Positions 1 through 10,690 of a stretch of 64,000 nucleotides of DNA are shown here, piece after piece. Under the pieces are notes generated by a model. It had not been told where the DNA came from. It saw only the letters and a list, made by a program, of their open reading frames with translations, and ran no database searches. Origin of the DNA: Peromyscus leucopus. Its lineage: Eukaryota; Chordata; Mammalia; Rodentia; Cricetidae. Numbering within the stretch: the first letter of the stretch is position 1; each line of letters begins with the position of its first letter. A program made the translations under genes and the position numbers. The stretch covers positions 13,268,226 through 13,332,225 of the forward strand of contig NC_051069.1 in the NCBI RefSeq assembly GCF_004664715.2, written 5' to 3'.

Positions 1-163
1 TTCCAAAGGGTTCAGATGTGCAGAACCATCTACTTCTGAAGCCTCTTAGGCCAGGAAATTCTTTGGCATCAACATTTCCTGTGGTAAGGAAACAGTTTTT
101 ACTTTATCAGCTATTCAAAAAGTCAATAGATTTGATCTGAGTGCTAATAAAATACATGCTGAC

Positions 164-230
164 CTGGGGGTTGTAGCTCAGGGGCTAGATATATAGTTCA
201 ACAGTATAGCACAAGGCCCTGGGTTCACAA
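164..230 (+). repeat. ID-like SINE
   Basis: tRNA-Ala-derived ID pattern: gggggttgtagctcagg through aaggccctgggttc, diverged from consensus. It runs into the CA repeat that follows. Confidence 0.6.
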
Positions 231-254
231 CACACACACACACACACACACACA
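231..254. repeat. (CA)n microsatellite
   Basis: About 12 CA units, used as the tail of the ID-like element. Confidence 0.9.
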
Positions 255-325
255 AATAGCAATGACAACAAGTTTTAAAACCTGTCAATATTCTGAGGTG
301 AGTTTTTAATTCCCTGTCATCAGAT

Positions 326-517
326 CAGTGATTCTCAGTTGGAGACAGTTTTACCCTCTCTATAGGAGATATTTGGCAATGTTGGGGGTAGTTTGGGTTA
401 TCACAATCAGAAATAAGGGGTGCATTGGCATCACCTGGGCAGAATCCAAGTGTATGGCTAAGTATCAGACATAAGACAACCCCCTATAATGAAGAATTAT
501 CCAGCTCCAAATGCCAG
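326..517 (+). repeat. MER20 (hAT-Charlie) fossil
   Basis: Matches MER20 landmarks along its length: cagtgattctcag at the 5' end, atatttggcaatgttgg, gcattggcatcacctggg, and aagaattatccagctcc near the 3' end. Old and diverged, shared among placental mammals. Confidence 0.75.
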
Positions 518-1014
518 GACTACAGACACTGGAGAACATGATCTAGATTCTTGGCTTGGTCTTAGACCAAAGACCAATAAGTGATTGATCCAGACTATTC
601 TATGAGACTTTAAAACCATCAGCTTATTCATCACTCTTCAGCTGCAGCAGTTCCAGTAGCTCCCTCTTTCCCTGAAGGATCAAGTCTCTCGTTTTCACCC
701 TGGCATTGGATCCTAAGAGAGTTGGCAGGAACTCCGCCTCGCTGAAAGGTTCACCTGCTCCTTCCTCCACACCATCCTTTTGCTGACGTTACCCCACAAG
801 CACATGACTCTCCTCTCATCCAGATCTCAGTCTTTGAAGCCCACGCATGCTGCACGCCCATCGGCCTAGTCAGTCTTACCCATGAGTGCTACATTGTTAC
901 ATAGCTAATGCCTCTGGCTTGCTCCTCACTAAACTCCCTAAAGGGGATCCGCACCATATCTCAGATTTATCTGTCTCAGTATGGACAGTCAAGTGTGAAA
1001 ACTATGTTGCTGTA

Positions 1015-1100
1015 TTGAGAGTCGAATGAGATACTGAGCATTAAAGCATATTGTATAGGGCCTGGTGTGCTGTTAAGTGTTCAGAAAATGGTAGTATCCT
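1015..1100 (+). repeat. MIR-like fragment
   Basis: Resembles a MIR 3' part (aatgagatactgagcattaaagc ... gggcctggtgtgctgttaag). Diverged; family call tentative. Confidence 0.4.
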
Positions 1101-2950
1101 GGTATCTATAGAAGCGTACATTCAGGAGCTCATAGCAAACAATAAACCACTCTCAAATAGTTATGTGTTGGAGAGAGCATGGCATTCAGGATTAACCTGC
1201 TCTTTGGAACTAGCAACAAGGAAAAACTTCCATCAGAAATCCTACACCAATTAATACGCCTTCATGCTCCACTGAATCCAGGAGCAGTGGGTGTCACATT
1301 TTCCCAAAGCGGTGCCCAAGCCAACCTTTCTGCATTTAGCAAGTTAATGAACAGCTTGTGAGTAACTCTTGGCCCACTCCAGCCCAATTTAGAACGCTGC
1401 CAAGGGGATAAGATATCAATATGCCACAGCCTCTGCTTGGCTGGGGACGCAGCTCTGTGGTGTTCCCCTTCTCCCCCCACCCAAGTGCTTCTGTGTCCAG
1501 TCACAGAAGTCTGAGGTCCTTAGACAGAAGTCACGCCAGTAGGACGAGGCTGCACATAGGCCTGCCCTTTCCCCAAGGCAGAAGAGAGAGCCTTGTCAGA
1601 GATCCCGGGAGAGAAGTGAGTGGGGGCATCACATTCCAAGCAGCCCCAGGTTTGGCTGCGAGCCAGGTACTGAGTGCCAAACAAGAAGGAACACATTCCA
1701 GGGAAGCAAGGAGCCCTGCCGGCAGGAAGGGGCCCAGTAAGCAGGGCCCCCGCTGGGCACCAGGTGCTGCTCATCTGGAAACCAGTCATGCACGGGGAAG
1801 GACTCCAGTTTCTCTGGTCATCGGTTCAGAGGCTGAAATGCCTCCTTGTCTCACACACCCTCGGTGGACACGGCGTATGTAACAGTCACGTTTCAAAGCA
1901 GCCCCTCTGAGTAAAGGGGGAGAGGGAGAGTGTTGGCATCTCGGTTCACATCCCCACTGGAGCCAGATTTCTTTCATTCTGTGCCCAAAGAGAGGATGCT
2001 AGAACAGCAAGAGAGGATGGGGGCAGGGAGCCTGGGTTTCATGCCCTTAGAAATTCAGCTCCCCAGCCGGGCCTCTCCACCGGTGCCGTCCAGACACACC
2101 TGCTCTTCACACCAACCAGCCCGCCTTCCAGGCAGCCAAACATTTCAGAAGATCTGGAGAGTCCTTGGAAGTGTTTGCCCGCCTTTCGCCAGGCCGGGGG
2201 CAGGGAGGAGGCGATGAGGGGCAGAGGGTTAAGCTATTCCTAAGGGGTTAGATGGCCCCACTGCCTGGCCGGAGAGTCTGCTCTTCCATTACAGGCCAGA
2301 TTTCATCCAGCCAGGAGATAAGCCTGGAGGGACCAGTGAAGGGATGAAGTCCTCTTGCTGGACTTTGCTGCCACCTAGTGGGGTAGTTTTGCTCTCTCGC
2401 AACTTGAGAGAGTCAAGTAATGTTGAGGGGTCTTGAGGCAAACAAGAGACCCTCCTGGAAGAAGTTTCCCTCATCCAGATCTCCTAACTTCTGTGACAGC
2501 AGCTGTGGGGAGCTCAGTCCATGTGGCAGGGGTCCCAGTGACAGGGAACTCCGTTGGGAGGGCCGTGCTGGCTACGTGGGCACCTGGGCTTCTTATTCTC
2601 AGGACGTCTTGCGTAGACCGAGCCGCACCCCTCACTCCTTACGGCTTTCCACTAGAAGCCACGTCCCTCCAGGACCCGCCCCTTCTGGTCAAGCACTACC
2701 ACAGAAATACATCTCGTGATTTCTGCCAATTCGGTTAGCTCATTTCACCACAAAACTGAGAAAGATGGGATTATGTGCCCTGTCCGGGAGATGAGAGGTG
2801 GAAGTGTAGTTTGAAGAAGTTTCCTGGACTTTCGCTGGGTTTTTCAGAAGTCTGCATCTGGTCAGTCATATTTTCCTGTTACATTCAAATGTTTATTTCT
2901 TCTGGTTCCACAAAACACCGTTCCAGCAACCTCTAAACGGCCTTCCACCC
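1101..2950. other. Unique intergenic stretch
   Basis: Repeat-poor sequence, GC-rich from about 1400 to 2700. Several short overlapping ORFs occur on both strands but none has a recognisable domain or splice structure. It holds the CTCF-like motif at 2368-2382. Confidence 0.5.
2368..2382 (-). promoter_or_regulatory. CTCF-like motif in the intergenic region
   Basis: Minus strand reads CCCACTAGGTGGCAG, a near-perfect CTCF core, in unique sequence and not in a B2 SINE. Orientation is opposite to the PKM intron pair. Confidence 0.45.
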
Positions 2951-2968
2951 TAAACGTTCAAGTCTTTT

Positions 2969-3054
2969 TTTTTTTCTTTCCCGGAGCTGAGGACCAAACC
3001 CAGGGCCTTGCGCTTGCTAGGCAAGTGCTCTAACCCTGAGCTAAATCCCCAACC
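2969..3054 (-). repeat. ID SINE with intact target-site duplication
   Basis: Reverse-oriented ID element (gagctgaggaccaaaccc ... gagctaaatccccaacc) with its A-tail seen as a T-run. Flanked by a perfect 17-bp duplication (aaacgttcaagtctttt) at 2952-2968 and 3055-3071, so the insertion is fairly recent. Confidence 0.9.
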
Positions 3055-3334
3055 AAACGTTCAAGTCTTTTGAGTACATATCCAAAAATGAAATGGTTCA
3101 GTTATCTATTCTGATTTATTTTTGTTTGTTTGAGTTACATTCATCTTTTCACAGCAACTGTCCTTCCTTCCCTTAGTACTGGGATTGAATGCAGGGCCTT
3201 GAGCAAGCCAAGCATTTGCTCTTACAAGCTGCACGACCTCACTCCCTTCAGTACAGTGGAGGCCAGTTGTGCCACAGCCTCATCAACACTTGCAATCTTG
3301 TTTGATGGCAGCCATCTTGGGATAGCCTCTCCAT

Positions 3335-3511
3335 GGTTTTTTTTTTTTTTTCTTTCTATAATTTATTTTATGTGCATGGTATGAGGGTATCAGATTCCCT
3401 GGAACTGAATTACAGACAGGTGTGAACTGCCATGTGGGTGCTGGGAATTGAACCCAGATCCTCTGGGAGGACAGCCAGTGCTCTTAACCACTGAGCCGTC
3501 TCTCCAGCCCC
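3335..3511 (-). repeat. B2 SINE
   Basis: Reverse B2: T-run, then tgccatgtgggtgctggga, ending cactgagccgtctctccagccc. Confidence 0.85.
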
Positions 3512-3669
3512 TCTCCATGGTGTTTAATGTGAGTAGAAATGCTGACCAGTTTTTCATTGGTTAATGACTATTTTCTAAAAATCCATTAGGAGAAATATCT
3601 ATGCAAATCTTTTGTCTATTTTCCAACTGAATCATTTGCTTTTTCTGTTGATATCTCTAGCTAGCCTCT

Positions 3670-4075
3670 TTAAATTTAGTTTATTATTGTATTATTGTTG
3701 CTGTTGTGTATGGTATGTGCAAATGGGCACATGAATGCCATTGTATGTGTGTGTGAAGGCCAGAGGACAATGTCCCTGAGTCAGTTCCGGGGCTCAAACT
3801 CAGGTAGTTAAACACACGTGACAAATGGTTTACCCACTGAGCTATCTGCCCAGCCCCCCAGCCTTGTTTTTAAAGTTACTTTATTGACTTATTGTTACTG
3901 TGAGTGCACTTGATGTGGGGGTGGTTGCACATGCCTTTGCTCACGTGAAACTCAGGGCACAACTTTGTGGAGTAGACACTCTTCTTCCACCCTTTGTGGG
4001 TTCCAGAGTTCAAATGCCAGTGGTTCAGGCTGATACAGCAAGCACCTTCACCTACTGAGCCAGCTAGTCAGCCCT
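3670..4075 (-). repeat. Two diverged B2/B3-type SINEs
   Basis: Two successive reverse elements (about 3670-3858 and 3868-4075), each ending in an ...actgagc..tct....cagccc block. B3 is the likelier family. Confidence 0.6.
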
Positions 4076-4439
4076 TCAGCCTCTTTTCATTCCACCCCCA
4101 CCCCCACCCCCCAACTTGCCTGGTATCCCAGAGGTACCCAGATGGTTTCTCTGTTTCTTAGACATCAATGTTCTTTTCCAACTTCTGCAGTCACTGAACC
4201 TCTCCCAGAAATGGCGCTTGTCCCCGCTCCTCCTGTGACTGGCTTCTCATCTTTCTGGGACCAGCCAGCCTAAGTGTCCCTTCAGAGGACTTTCTTGACT
4301 ACCCTGTCTGAAGCCAGTTTCCTCTTTATCTTACATGGCTATGTTTCCTTTATGGAACCCAACATCAAGCTATAGTTACCCTGGCTGTTTGCATATTTAT
4401 TAGAACTCACCTTTATGTGGAATTTAAGTTGAATGCGTT

Positions 4440-4540
4440 TAAAACACAGACATCGCCTGGCACGGTTGCCGCTGTATCTCCAGTGCCTAGCGTACTGGCA
4501 CACAGTCTGGACTCAGTAATATTCGTTGAGTAAATTCACT
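4440..4540 (+). repeat. MIR/L2-like fragment
   Basis: Contains cctggcac, cagtgcctagcgtactgg and cagtaatattcgttgagtaa, the typical 3' pattern of MIR or L2. Confidence 0.5.
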
Positions 4541-4589
4541 ACTAGAAGGGGGGCATTGTTGGAAGAAAGAAAAAGTTGATATGGTCCAG

Positions 4590-5345
4590 CGAGAGGGCCA
4601 GGGGGTGAGCTGCTTGCTGCGTAAGCCTGCCAGCCTGAGTTCCATCTCCAGACACACACACCATAAGAAAACATTTTGATTAAGTTAAAAATGTGCTATG
4701 AGTCAGGCAGGGTGGCACATACCTGAAATCCCAGGACCCAGGAGGTCATTACGGGAAGACTGAGTGTTCGAGGGCCCCCTGGGCGATGCAGCCAGATCCT
4801 GTATTGAAAGAAATGTTAAGCGGGGTGGGGTGGGAAGACAGCTCAGTGGATGGAAGGTGTGAGGACCTGAGACCCCTGTCAGAGGCAGATGCGGCAACAC
4901 GAGTATCTGTAATCTCAGCGCTCCCACGAGGAGACGGGAGGCAGACACAGGAGCATCCCTAGAAGCCTGTGGGCCGGTCAGCTTGGCACAGGCAACAGAA
5001 AAACAACAAAGAACCCCTGCCTTTTGTTTGTTTGGTTTTTTTTTTTGTTTTTGGGGTTTTTCTGTGTAACAGACCTGGCTATTCTGGAACTCTCTCTGTA
5101 GACCAGGCTGGCCTCGAACTCACAGAGATCCACCTGCCTCTGCCTCCCAAGTGCTGGTGTGAGCTTCCACCACCCTGCAAGAAACCCTGTTTTAAAGAAA
5201 ATGGGAAGCAAGGTCTGGCCCTGAGGCTGTCCTCTCATCTCCATACCCCTCATGGCACGTGTGCACCCACATTCAAACACACGAATTTGCACACGTGCAC
5301 ACACATACACAAAAACGTTTTTAATAGAATTTAAATTTTTAATTT
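4590..5345 (+). repeat. SINE cluster: B3-type elements interrupted by a B1
   Basis: A B3-type fragment (4590-4690), a B1-like fragment (4700-4815) and a B3/RSINE-type element (about 4820-5345). The last is split by a reverse B1 at about 5025-5175, recognised by tagaccaggctggcctcgaa. Family names are approximate. Confidence 0.6.
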
Positions 5346-5351
5346 TAAAAG

Positions 5352-5520
5352 GTAAACTGGGCATGTTGGCATACATCTGTAATCTCTGCACCCAAGAAGC
5401 TAAGGCAGGAGGATTTCTGTGAGTTCAAAGCTAGCCTGGGCTACATGAGTTCTAGGTCAGTCTGAGTTAGCCAGCAAGATCCTGCCTCAAAAAGATAGAA
5501 ATAAATAAATGAAAATATAA
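5352..5520 (+). repeat. B1-related SINE (PB1/ID-B1 type)
   Basis: ctgggcatgttggcatac, gctaaggcaggaggattt and gcctgggctacatgag follow the old B1 pattern; A-rich end. Confidence 0.6.
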
Positions 5521-5524
5521 ATCT

Positions 5525-6380
5525 TAAAATAAATACATTTTTACTTTTATTTAACTTCTTATGTATATGCATAGGGATGTGCATGTATGTGTTCATGTGG
5601 GTATACATGGGTGCATGTGTGTATGAAGGACAAAGATCAATATCAGGTGTCTTCCTTGATGACTCTCCATTTAAAAAAATTATATATCTATATATAGATA
5701 TAGTGTATGTGTGTGTATATGTGTATGTATGTGTATGTGTGTTTGTGAGCATGTGCACATGCACACCACATGAAGTCAGGAGCCTATAGCAGTCAGAAGA
5801 GACACCACATCCCTTGGAACTAGAGTTACAGACAGTTGTTAGCCACCATGTGGGTGCTGGGAAGTGAACCCAGGCCCTGTGCAAAAACAAGTTCTCCTAA
5901 CCACTGAGCCATCTCTCCATCCCCTCTTCACCTTAAAACTTTTTAAAACGCTTGTTTATTGTGTCTATGTTTGTGTGTGTGCATGCAGACACAGGCCATG
6001 ATGTGTGTGTCTGGAAATCAAAGGACAACTTGTTGGAGTTGGTTCTCTACTTTCCGCCACTGGGGTTCAGGGATTAAACGTGGGTTGTCAGACGTGACGG
6101 CAAGCATCTTCCCTCACTGACTCATCTTTCCAGACCCTCCAGCTTGTTTTGTTTTTAAATATTTATTTTTATTCTGTGTGTATGTGTTTTGCCTACATGT
6201 ATGTATGTGCACCATGTGTGTGCCTGGTGCCCTTGGAGGCCAGGAAAGGCCATCAGATCTGCTGGAATTGGAGTTACAGATAGTTGTGAGCTGTCTGTTT
6301 TGGATGCTGGAATCCAACCTGCTGAGTCCTCTGCAGAAGGAACAAGCGGTTTGGGGCCCTGAACCATCTCTTGAGCTCTC
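5525..6380 (-). repeat. Cluster of reverse B2/B3 SINEs with TG/TA-rich tracts
   Basis: At least three reverse elements, ending near 5925 (ccactgagccatctctcc), 6140 (cactgactcatctttcc) and 6380. An AT/TG simple tract lies at 5680-5760. Confidence 0.65.
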
Positions 6381-6759
6381 TGCCGTATTTTTTGAGGTCT
6401 CTGCAAACCTAGAGTTCATTGTTTTGGCTAGGCCGGCTGTTTGGAGAGGTCCAGGGATTACCTATCTCTGTTCTCCTCAGTGGTGGTTACCAGAAGCATG
6501 CCCCCAGCTTTTACATGTCTTCTGAGGATCTGAACTCAGATCCTCATGGGTTTTTTGGTGGTGTTTGTTTTGTCTTGTTTTTGTTTTTCAAGACAGGGTT
6601 TCTCTTTGTGCAGCCCTGGCCGTCCTGGATCACCATCTCCAGCATCAGATCCTCATGTTTACATGGCAGGCACTGTACTGATTTAGCTACTCAAATAAGT
6701 AATTAAAAAATCATTTTAGCCATCCCTACTACTCAAATAAGTAATTAAAAAATTATTTT

Positions 6760-7083
6760 AGCCAGGCAGTGGTGGTGCGTGCCTTTAATCCCAGGACTCA
6801 GGAGGCAGAGACAAGTGGATCTCTGTGAGTTCAAGGCCAGCCTGGTCAAAAGTGTGAATTCCAGAACAGAAAAGGCTACACAGAAAAACCCTGTCTTGAA
6901 AAACAAACAAGAAATTTACATGTGTTGGTGTTTTGCCTGCCTATGGACATCAGAAGAGGGTATTAGATGCCCTGCAACTGAAGTTACAGATGGTTGTGAG
7001 CCACCTTGTGGGTTCTGGGACTCGAACCCAGATCCCTTGAAAGAGCAGACTAGTGCTCATAACTATTAACCCATCATCTAGTC
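6760..7083. repeat. B1 (+) followed by a reverse B2-type SINE
   Basis: B1 at 6760-6908 (ggtggtgcgtgcctttaatc ... ctacacagaaaaaccctg) and a reverse B2/B3 fragment at 6909-7083. A short B1 piece also lies at about 6585-6640. Confidence 0.75.
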
Positions 7084-7179
7084 CCATATAAATAAAGTTT
7101 TAAAAAGTGTTATAACAGAATTTAGATTTCCTAGACTGTCATTTATAGGAAAGACCACAGGATTTTCTGGCTGAAACTT

Positions 7180-7499
7180 CCATACATTGGGAGAGATGGC
7201 TCCGTTGTTGCAAAAAAGCCCAGGTTCAGTTCCCAGCATACGCATGGCAGCTAACAACTGCCTATGACTCCTGTCCCAGGGGATCCAATGCCCTCTTCTG
7301 GCCTCTGTGGACACTGCACACAAACGGTTCATAGTTACACATTCAGGTAAAACACTCATACACATAAAAATAAATAAAATCTCAAAAAAGACTTTAAGAT
7401 AAAAATGGGGACCGGAGAGACGGCTCAGTGAAGCGCTTGCCACAAGAGCGTGACGGCCTGAGGTCAATCCCACCACATAAAAAACCAGGTATGAAATGA
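7180..7499 (+). repeat. B2/B3 SINEs
   Basis: A full-length-like element at 7180-7400 (gggagagatggctcc ... catacacataaaaataaataaa) and a truncated start of another at 7405-7480. Confidence 0.65.
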
Positions 7500-7885
7500 A
7501 TGGAAACACATGAACTATGAACCAAAGGTTGAGGGGCCCCCAGCTGGATCAGGCCCTCTGAATAGGTGAGACAGTTGATTAGCTTGATCAGTTTGGGAGG
7601 CAACTAGACAGTGGGACCAAGTCCTGTGCTCATTGCATGAGTTGGCTGTTTGAAACCTGGAGCTTATGCAGGGACACTTGGCTCAGTCTGGGAGGAGGGG
7701 ACTGGACCTGCCTGGACTGAGTCTACCAGGTTGATCGCAGTCCTCGGGGGAGGACTTGTCCTGGAGGAGGTGGGAATGGGGGGTGGGTTGGGGGGAAGGG
7801 GAGGAAGTGGGAAGGGGGAGAATAGGGGAACCCATGGCTGATATGTAGAACTGAATGGTATTGTAAAATAATATATATATATATA
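7500..7885 (+). mobile_element. L1 LINE 3' end (3' UTR with G-rich tract)
   Basis: Non-coding rodent L1 3' UTR: ggccctctgaataggtgag and ctcagtctgggaggagggg, then the polypurine G-rich tract (7760-7830) and an AT-rich tail. 5'-truncated, with no ORF2 coding sequence left. Confidence 0.75.
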
Positions 7886-8066
7886 AAACCCAGGTGTGGT
7901 AGAGCACGCTCATAACTGTAGCACTGGGAGGTGGAGCAGGAGCTCCCCGGGGCTATCTAGGCCAGTCTAGTCTACTGTCATCTTACTACAGCCCACCGAG
8001 AGACCCTGTCTCAAGGTGGCTGGTGCCTGAGGAACGATACCCAAAATTGTCCTCTGCCTTAAACAA

Positions 8067-8098
<32 letters not shown>

Positions 8099-8117
8099 TA
8101 AAAGTGAACTTTCACAC
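7886..8117 (+). repeat. SINE fragment and (CA)n
   Basis: A B1/B3-like fragment (7886-8060), then about 15 CA units (8067-8096). The border with the GRAMD2A 3' end follows. Confidence 0.55.
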
Positions 8118-10581
8118 CACAGGACACTAGAAAAATCAAGGTTTTATTTTTTTAAAAAACATTTTTTCCAGTACCTGGGATTTAACAAATTTTTCTTTTT
8201 TTTAATTTCAAAGGCTAATGCCACACTGGAACAACCTACCCTTGTTGCACCAAACCCTCAGAGAATCAGAGGAGGATTAGCCAAAGCAGTTGGGAATGTA
8301 TAAATACTCATAGACTACGAACAATCACAACAGACACACAGCTCCTCAAGAGGGGCTGAATGGGGGACAAAGGGGGGAAGCGGAGAGAGGACCCTCCGGA
8401 GGGATGGACACATATGTATCACTCAAAGCCCTGGCCCCAAGTGTACCTCCAAAGCCAGCTACCCTACAGCCTCCTGCCCTCTCTGAGCCTTGGTCTGGCT
8501 GGAGACCAGGCTTTCCACAGCATGTTGGCACAGCCACGTGTGACTTGGCACCTCTCGTGAACCCTGGCTCAACCTAGCCAGGCTCAGAGAATGGATTTGT
8601 TCTCTTATCTTCTGGCAGGGACCAAGGAGGGAAAGTCCTGGGGCGATGAGGATTGTTTCTATGAAAATTCGATGGAGAAGAGTGATGGGGAGTTTTAGAA
8701 CAAAGGAGAGGAAGTGAAGGACGGACGGACATTGAATGGTGTGGTCCTGGGAGGAGAACCAAGTGGACGCCGCGTTTCACCTGAGATGTAAAGATTTGGT
8801 ACAAACAACATACAAGGCTGTGCTCTACGTTCAGTCCTAGAAACTAGAACAGGAGATGATGAAGAGGCCTCTAGTCTGAGCTCAGGGAGTTGTCACCCAT
8901 TGTCCTTTCTCCAGTCCTGCCTGGATTTGTCCTGAATGAGACGGTCCCAGCTCTGCAATGATTTCCACCTGGGTTTCCTATCAGCATCAGAAGGCAGGGA
9001 AACGTGGCTGCTCCTAGCGCCGCCCCATCCACCACTGTGCCTTTCCTTGATACCTCTGGCTTCCTCCCTAAGGCCCTTCTAGAACCTTCAAAGGCACTGT
9101 CTTAGCAGATGAAGAGTCCTGAGGAGATGAACCCGAGTTCTATTTAGAAGACAAGCAGACATGGGGAAGACTCTTAATGGCGAAACCATCAGTATACACC
9201 CAGCTCAATACCTCCCCATCTTCTCCCCAAAGAGTCAGAGTAACTTTGGGGAGTTAAAGAAGTAACTTTAGCTAGCCTCTGCACTGAACCTGTCCCACCC
9301 GGACACCTCTATCTTATTTATGATTACTGGATCCTACAGACTGACATATACACTGCAGGTGACATGAAGGAGCTCTGACAAGAAATGGCCCGACACTGTC
9401 AGATCCCACTGTCCAGCCAAGCCACCCTGACAAGTGCAGTTGGCCATGCAGGAGGTACACCAGCAGCTCGACCTCAAATCAAATCCCCACCTTCCTGTTG
9501 CTTATGTTCGGGACCTTGGAAATGTCTGTGACCGCTGGGAATAGACCTAGTACCAAATGTCAAAGTCCCTATTCTGACTGTCCTACCAAAGAGGGATTCT
9601 GGGACCCCCAATCTCAGCCCCACTCCCTTCCTCTCTACAGAAAGCATCTTTCCAAGTTCAGGGCCAGCCCCAGAGCCCCAGCTCAGCTCAGAGCACTCAG
9701 TTTGGTCTCTTGCTAAACCCCTGCTATGAGCTCTATTCTCTACATCCCAGCCTTCTCCCAGGCCCTGAGGTGCTTGGCTCCCCGCAGAGAAGACCTGAGG
9801 GCTCCAGAACAAAGGCTCTGAGAGGCCCAAGTGAGACCACGGAGTGTGGGGAGGCAGCAGAGCTCACGGAGGGAGGGAGGTGATGTGTGCCTCTGTGACT
9901 CCCCCACCCCACCCCCACCCCCACACTCACTGGAGTGTGTCACGTGACAGCAAGCAGCAATCCAGGTATGAAAGCATGCCCTTTGTCCTGGAGGAGGCCC
10001 CCAGGGCTTTGTCAGAGTGCCAGAACCGTTGCTTACAAAAAAATGAAGTTAATATGTTTTCTATCATTTAAGCGGTTGCTGAAGCTTAGTGTACAGAACT
10101 CCTCAACTGGTTAAAAGACAAAAGATCTAACATTTTGTTTCAGTCCAAAAATTGTAGGAGCCTGTTAATGTGTAAACAGGTACTTCAGATCACTCATTGA
10201 GGGAAGAAGTGTTGGGGGAGGGGGCTGGAGGAAGGATCTAGAATATTTTCCTTCATATTCATTCTCAGCACAACCGCAGTAGAGACCCCAGGAATCATCG
10301 GTAGAGACAGCACCAGAGCATCCTTGGACAAGGTGTGGGCATGAAGACCAAGTGACTGTTACCTGCACACAAGAAAGATGTTCAGATCAGAGGAAAGGCC
10401 CAGAGACCCTACTCCCCTCGAGAATGGGCCAGAGTGAGATCCGGTACCCTGCACACATACCCAACCCTGCTTAGGGCCATCAAGCCAGTTCAAACAGTTC
10501 AAACAAGCTCAATAAGGGTTGTAGCAGCCTGGCTCTGACCTTCTACTTTCAATCCCAAAGGCATTAGGAAGAGAAAGCGCC
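8118..10581 (-). other. GRAMD2A: GRAMD2A 3' UTR (inferred)
   Basis: About 2.4 kb of almost SINE-free sequence directly after the stop codon, in contrast to the dense SINEs on both sides. It ends near an AATAAA (minus strand, 8148-8143) followed by a GT-rich stretch (tgtcctgtggtgtg) typical of cleavage-site downstream elements. ATTAAA occurs at 8206-8201. Extent is inferred, with no transcript evidence. Confidence 0.6.
8143..8148 (-). terminator. GRAMD2A: Candidate GRAMD2A polyadenylation signal AATAAA
   Basis: Minus strand reads aaaaataaaaccttg, then a GT-rich element about 25-35 nt further on. It marks the edge between unique sequence and the intergenic repeats. Confidence 0.55.
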
Positions 10582-10690
10582 TCACCTGTCCCCTGGGAGT
10601 GGACCACCCCAGTTCAAGGAACATAACTGCTGTTCCAGCCGGGAGATGCGGAATGCCAGATAGGATGAGGACGCAACTAAGAAGCAGATC
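10582..10690 (-). CDS. GRAMD2A: GRAMD2A exon 11, coding part (stop at 10582-10584)
   Basis: 109 nt including TGA, acceptor ttctccag. Encodes [20 protein letters not shown] and [15 protein letters not shown]. Completes the membrane anchor and the short tail, which would face the ER lumen if the GRAM domain is cytosolic. Confidence 0.93.

Noticed and set aside
1421..1882. 153-codon ORF in the intergenic region
   Set aside because: Low-complexity Arg/Ser/Pro composition and an overlapping opposite frame of similar length; no evidence of a gene.
5441..5890. 149-codon minus-strand ORF rich in Thr/His/Tyr
   Set aside because: Translation of TG/CA and B3 SINE sequence; not a gene.
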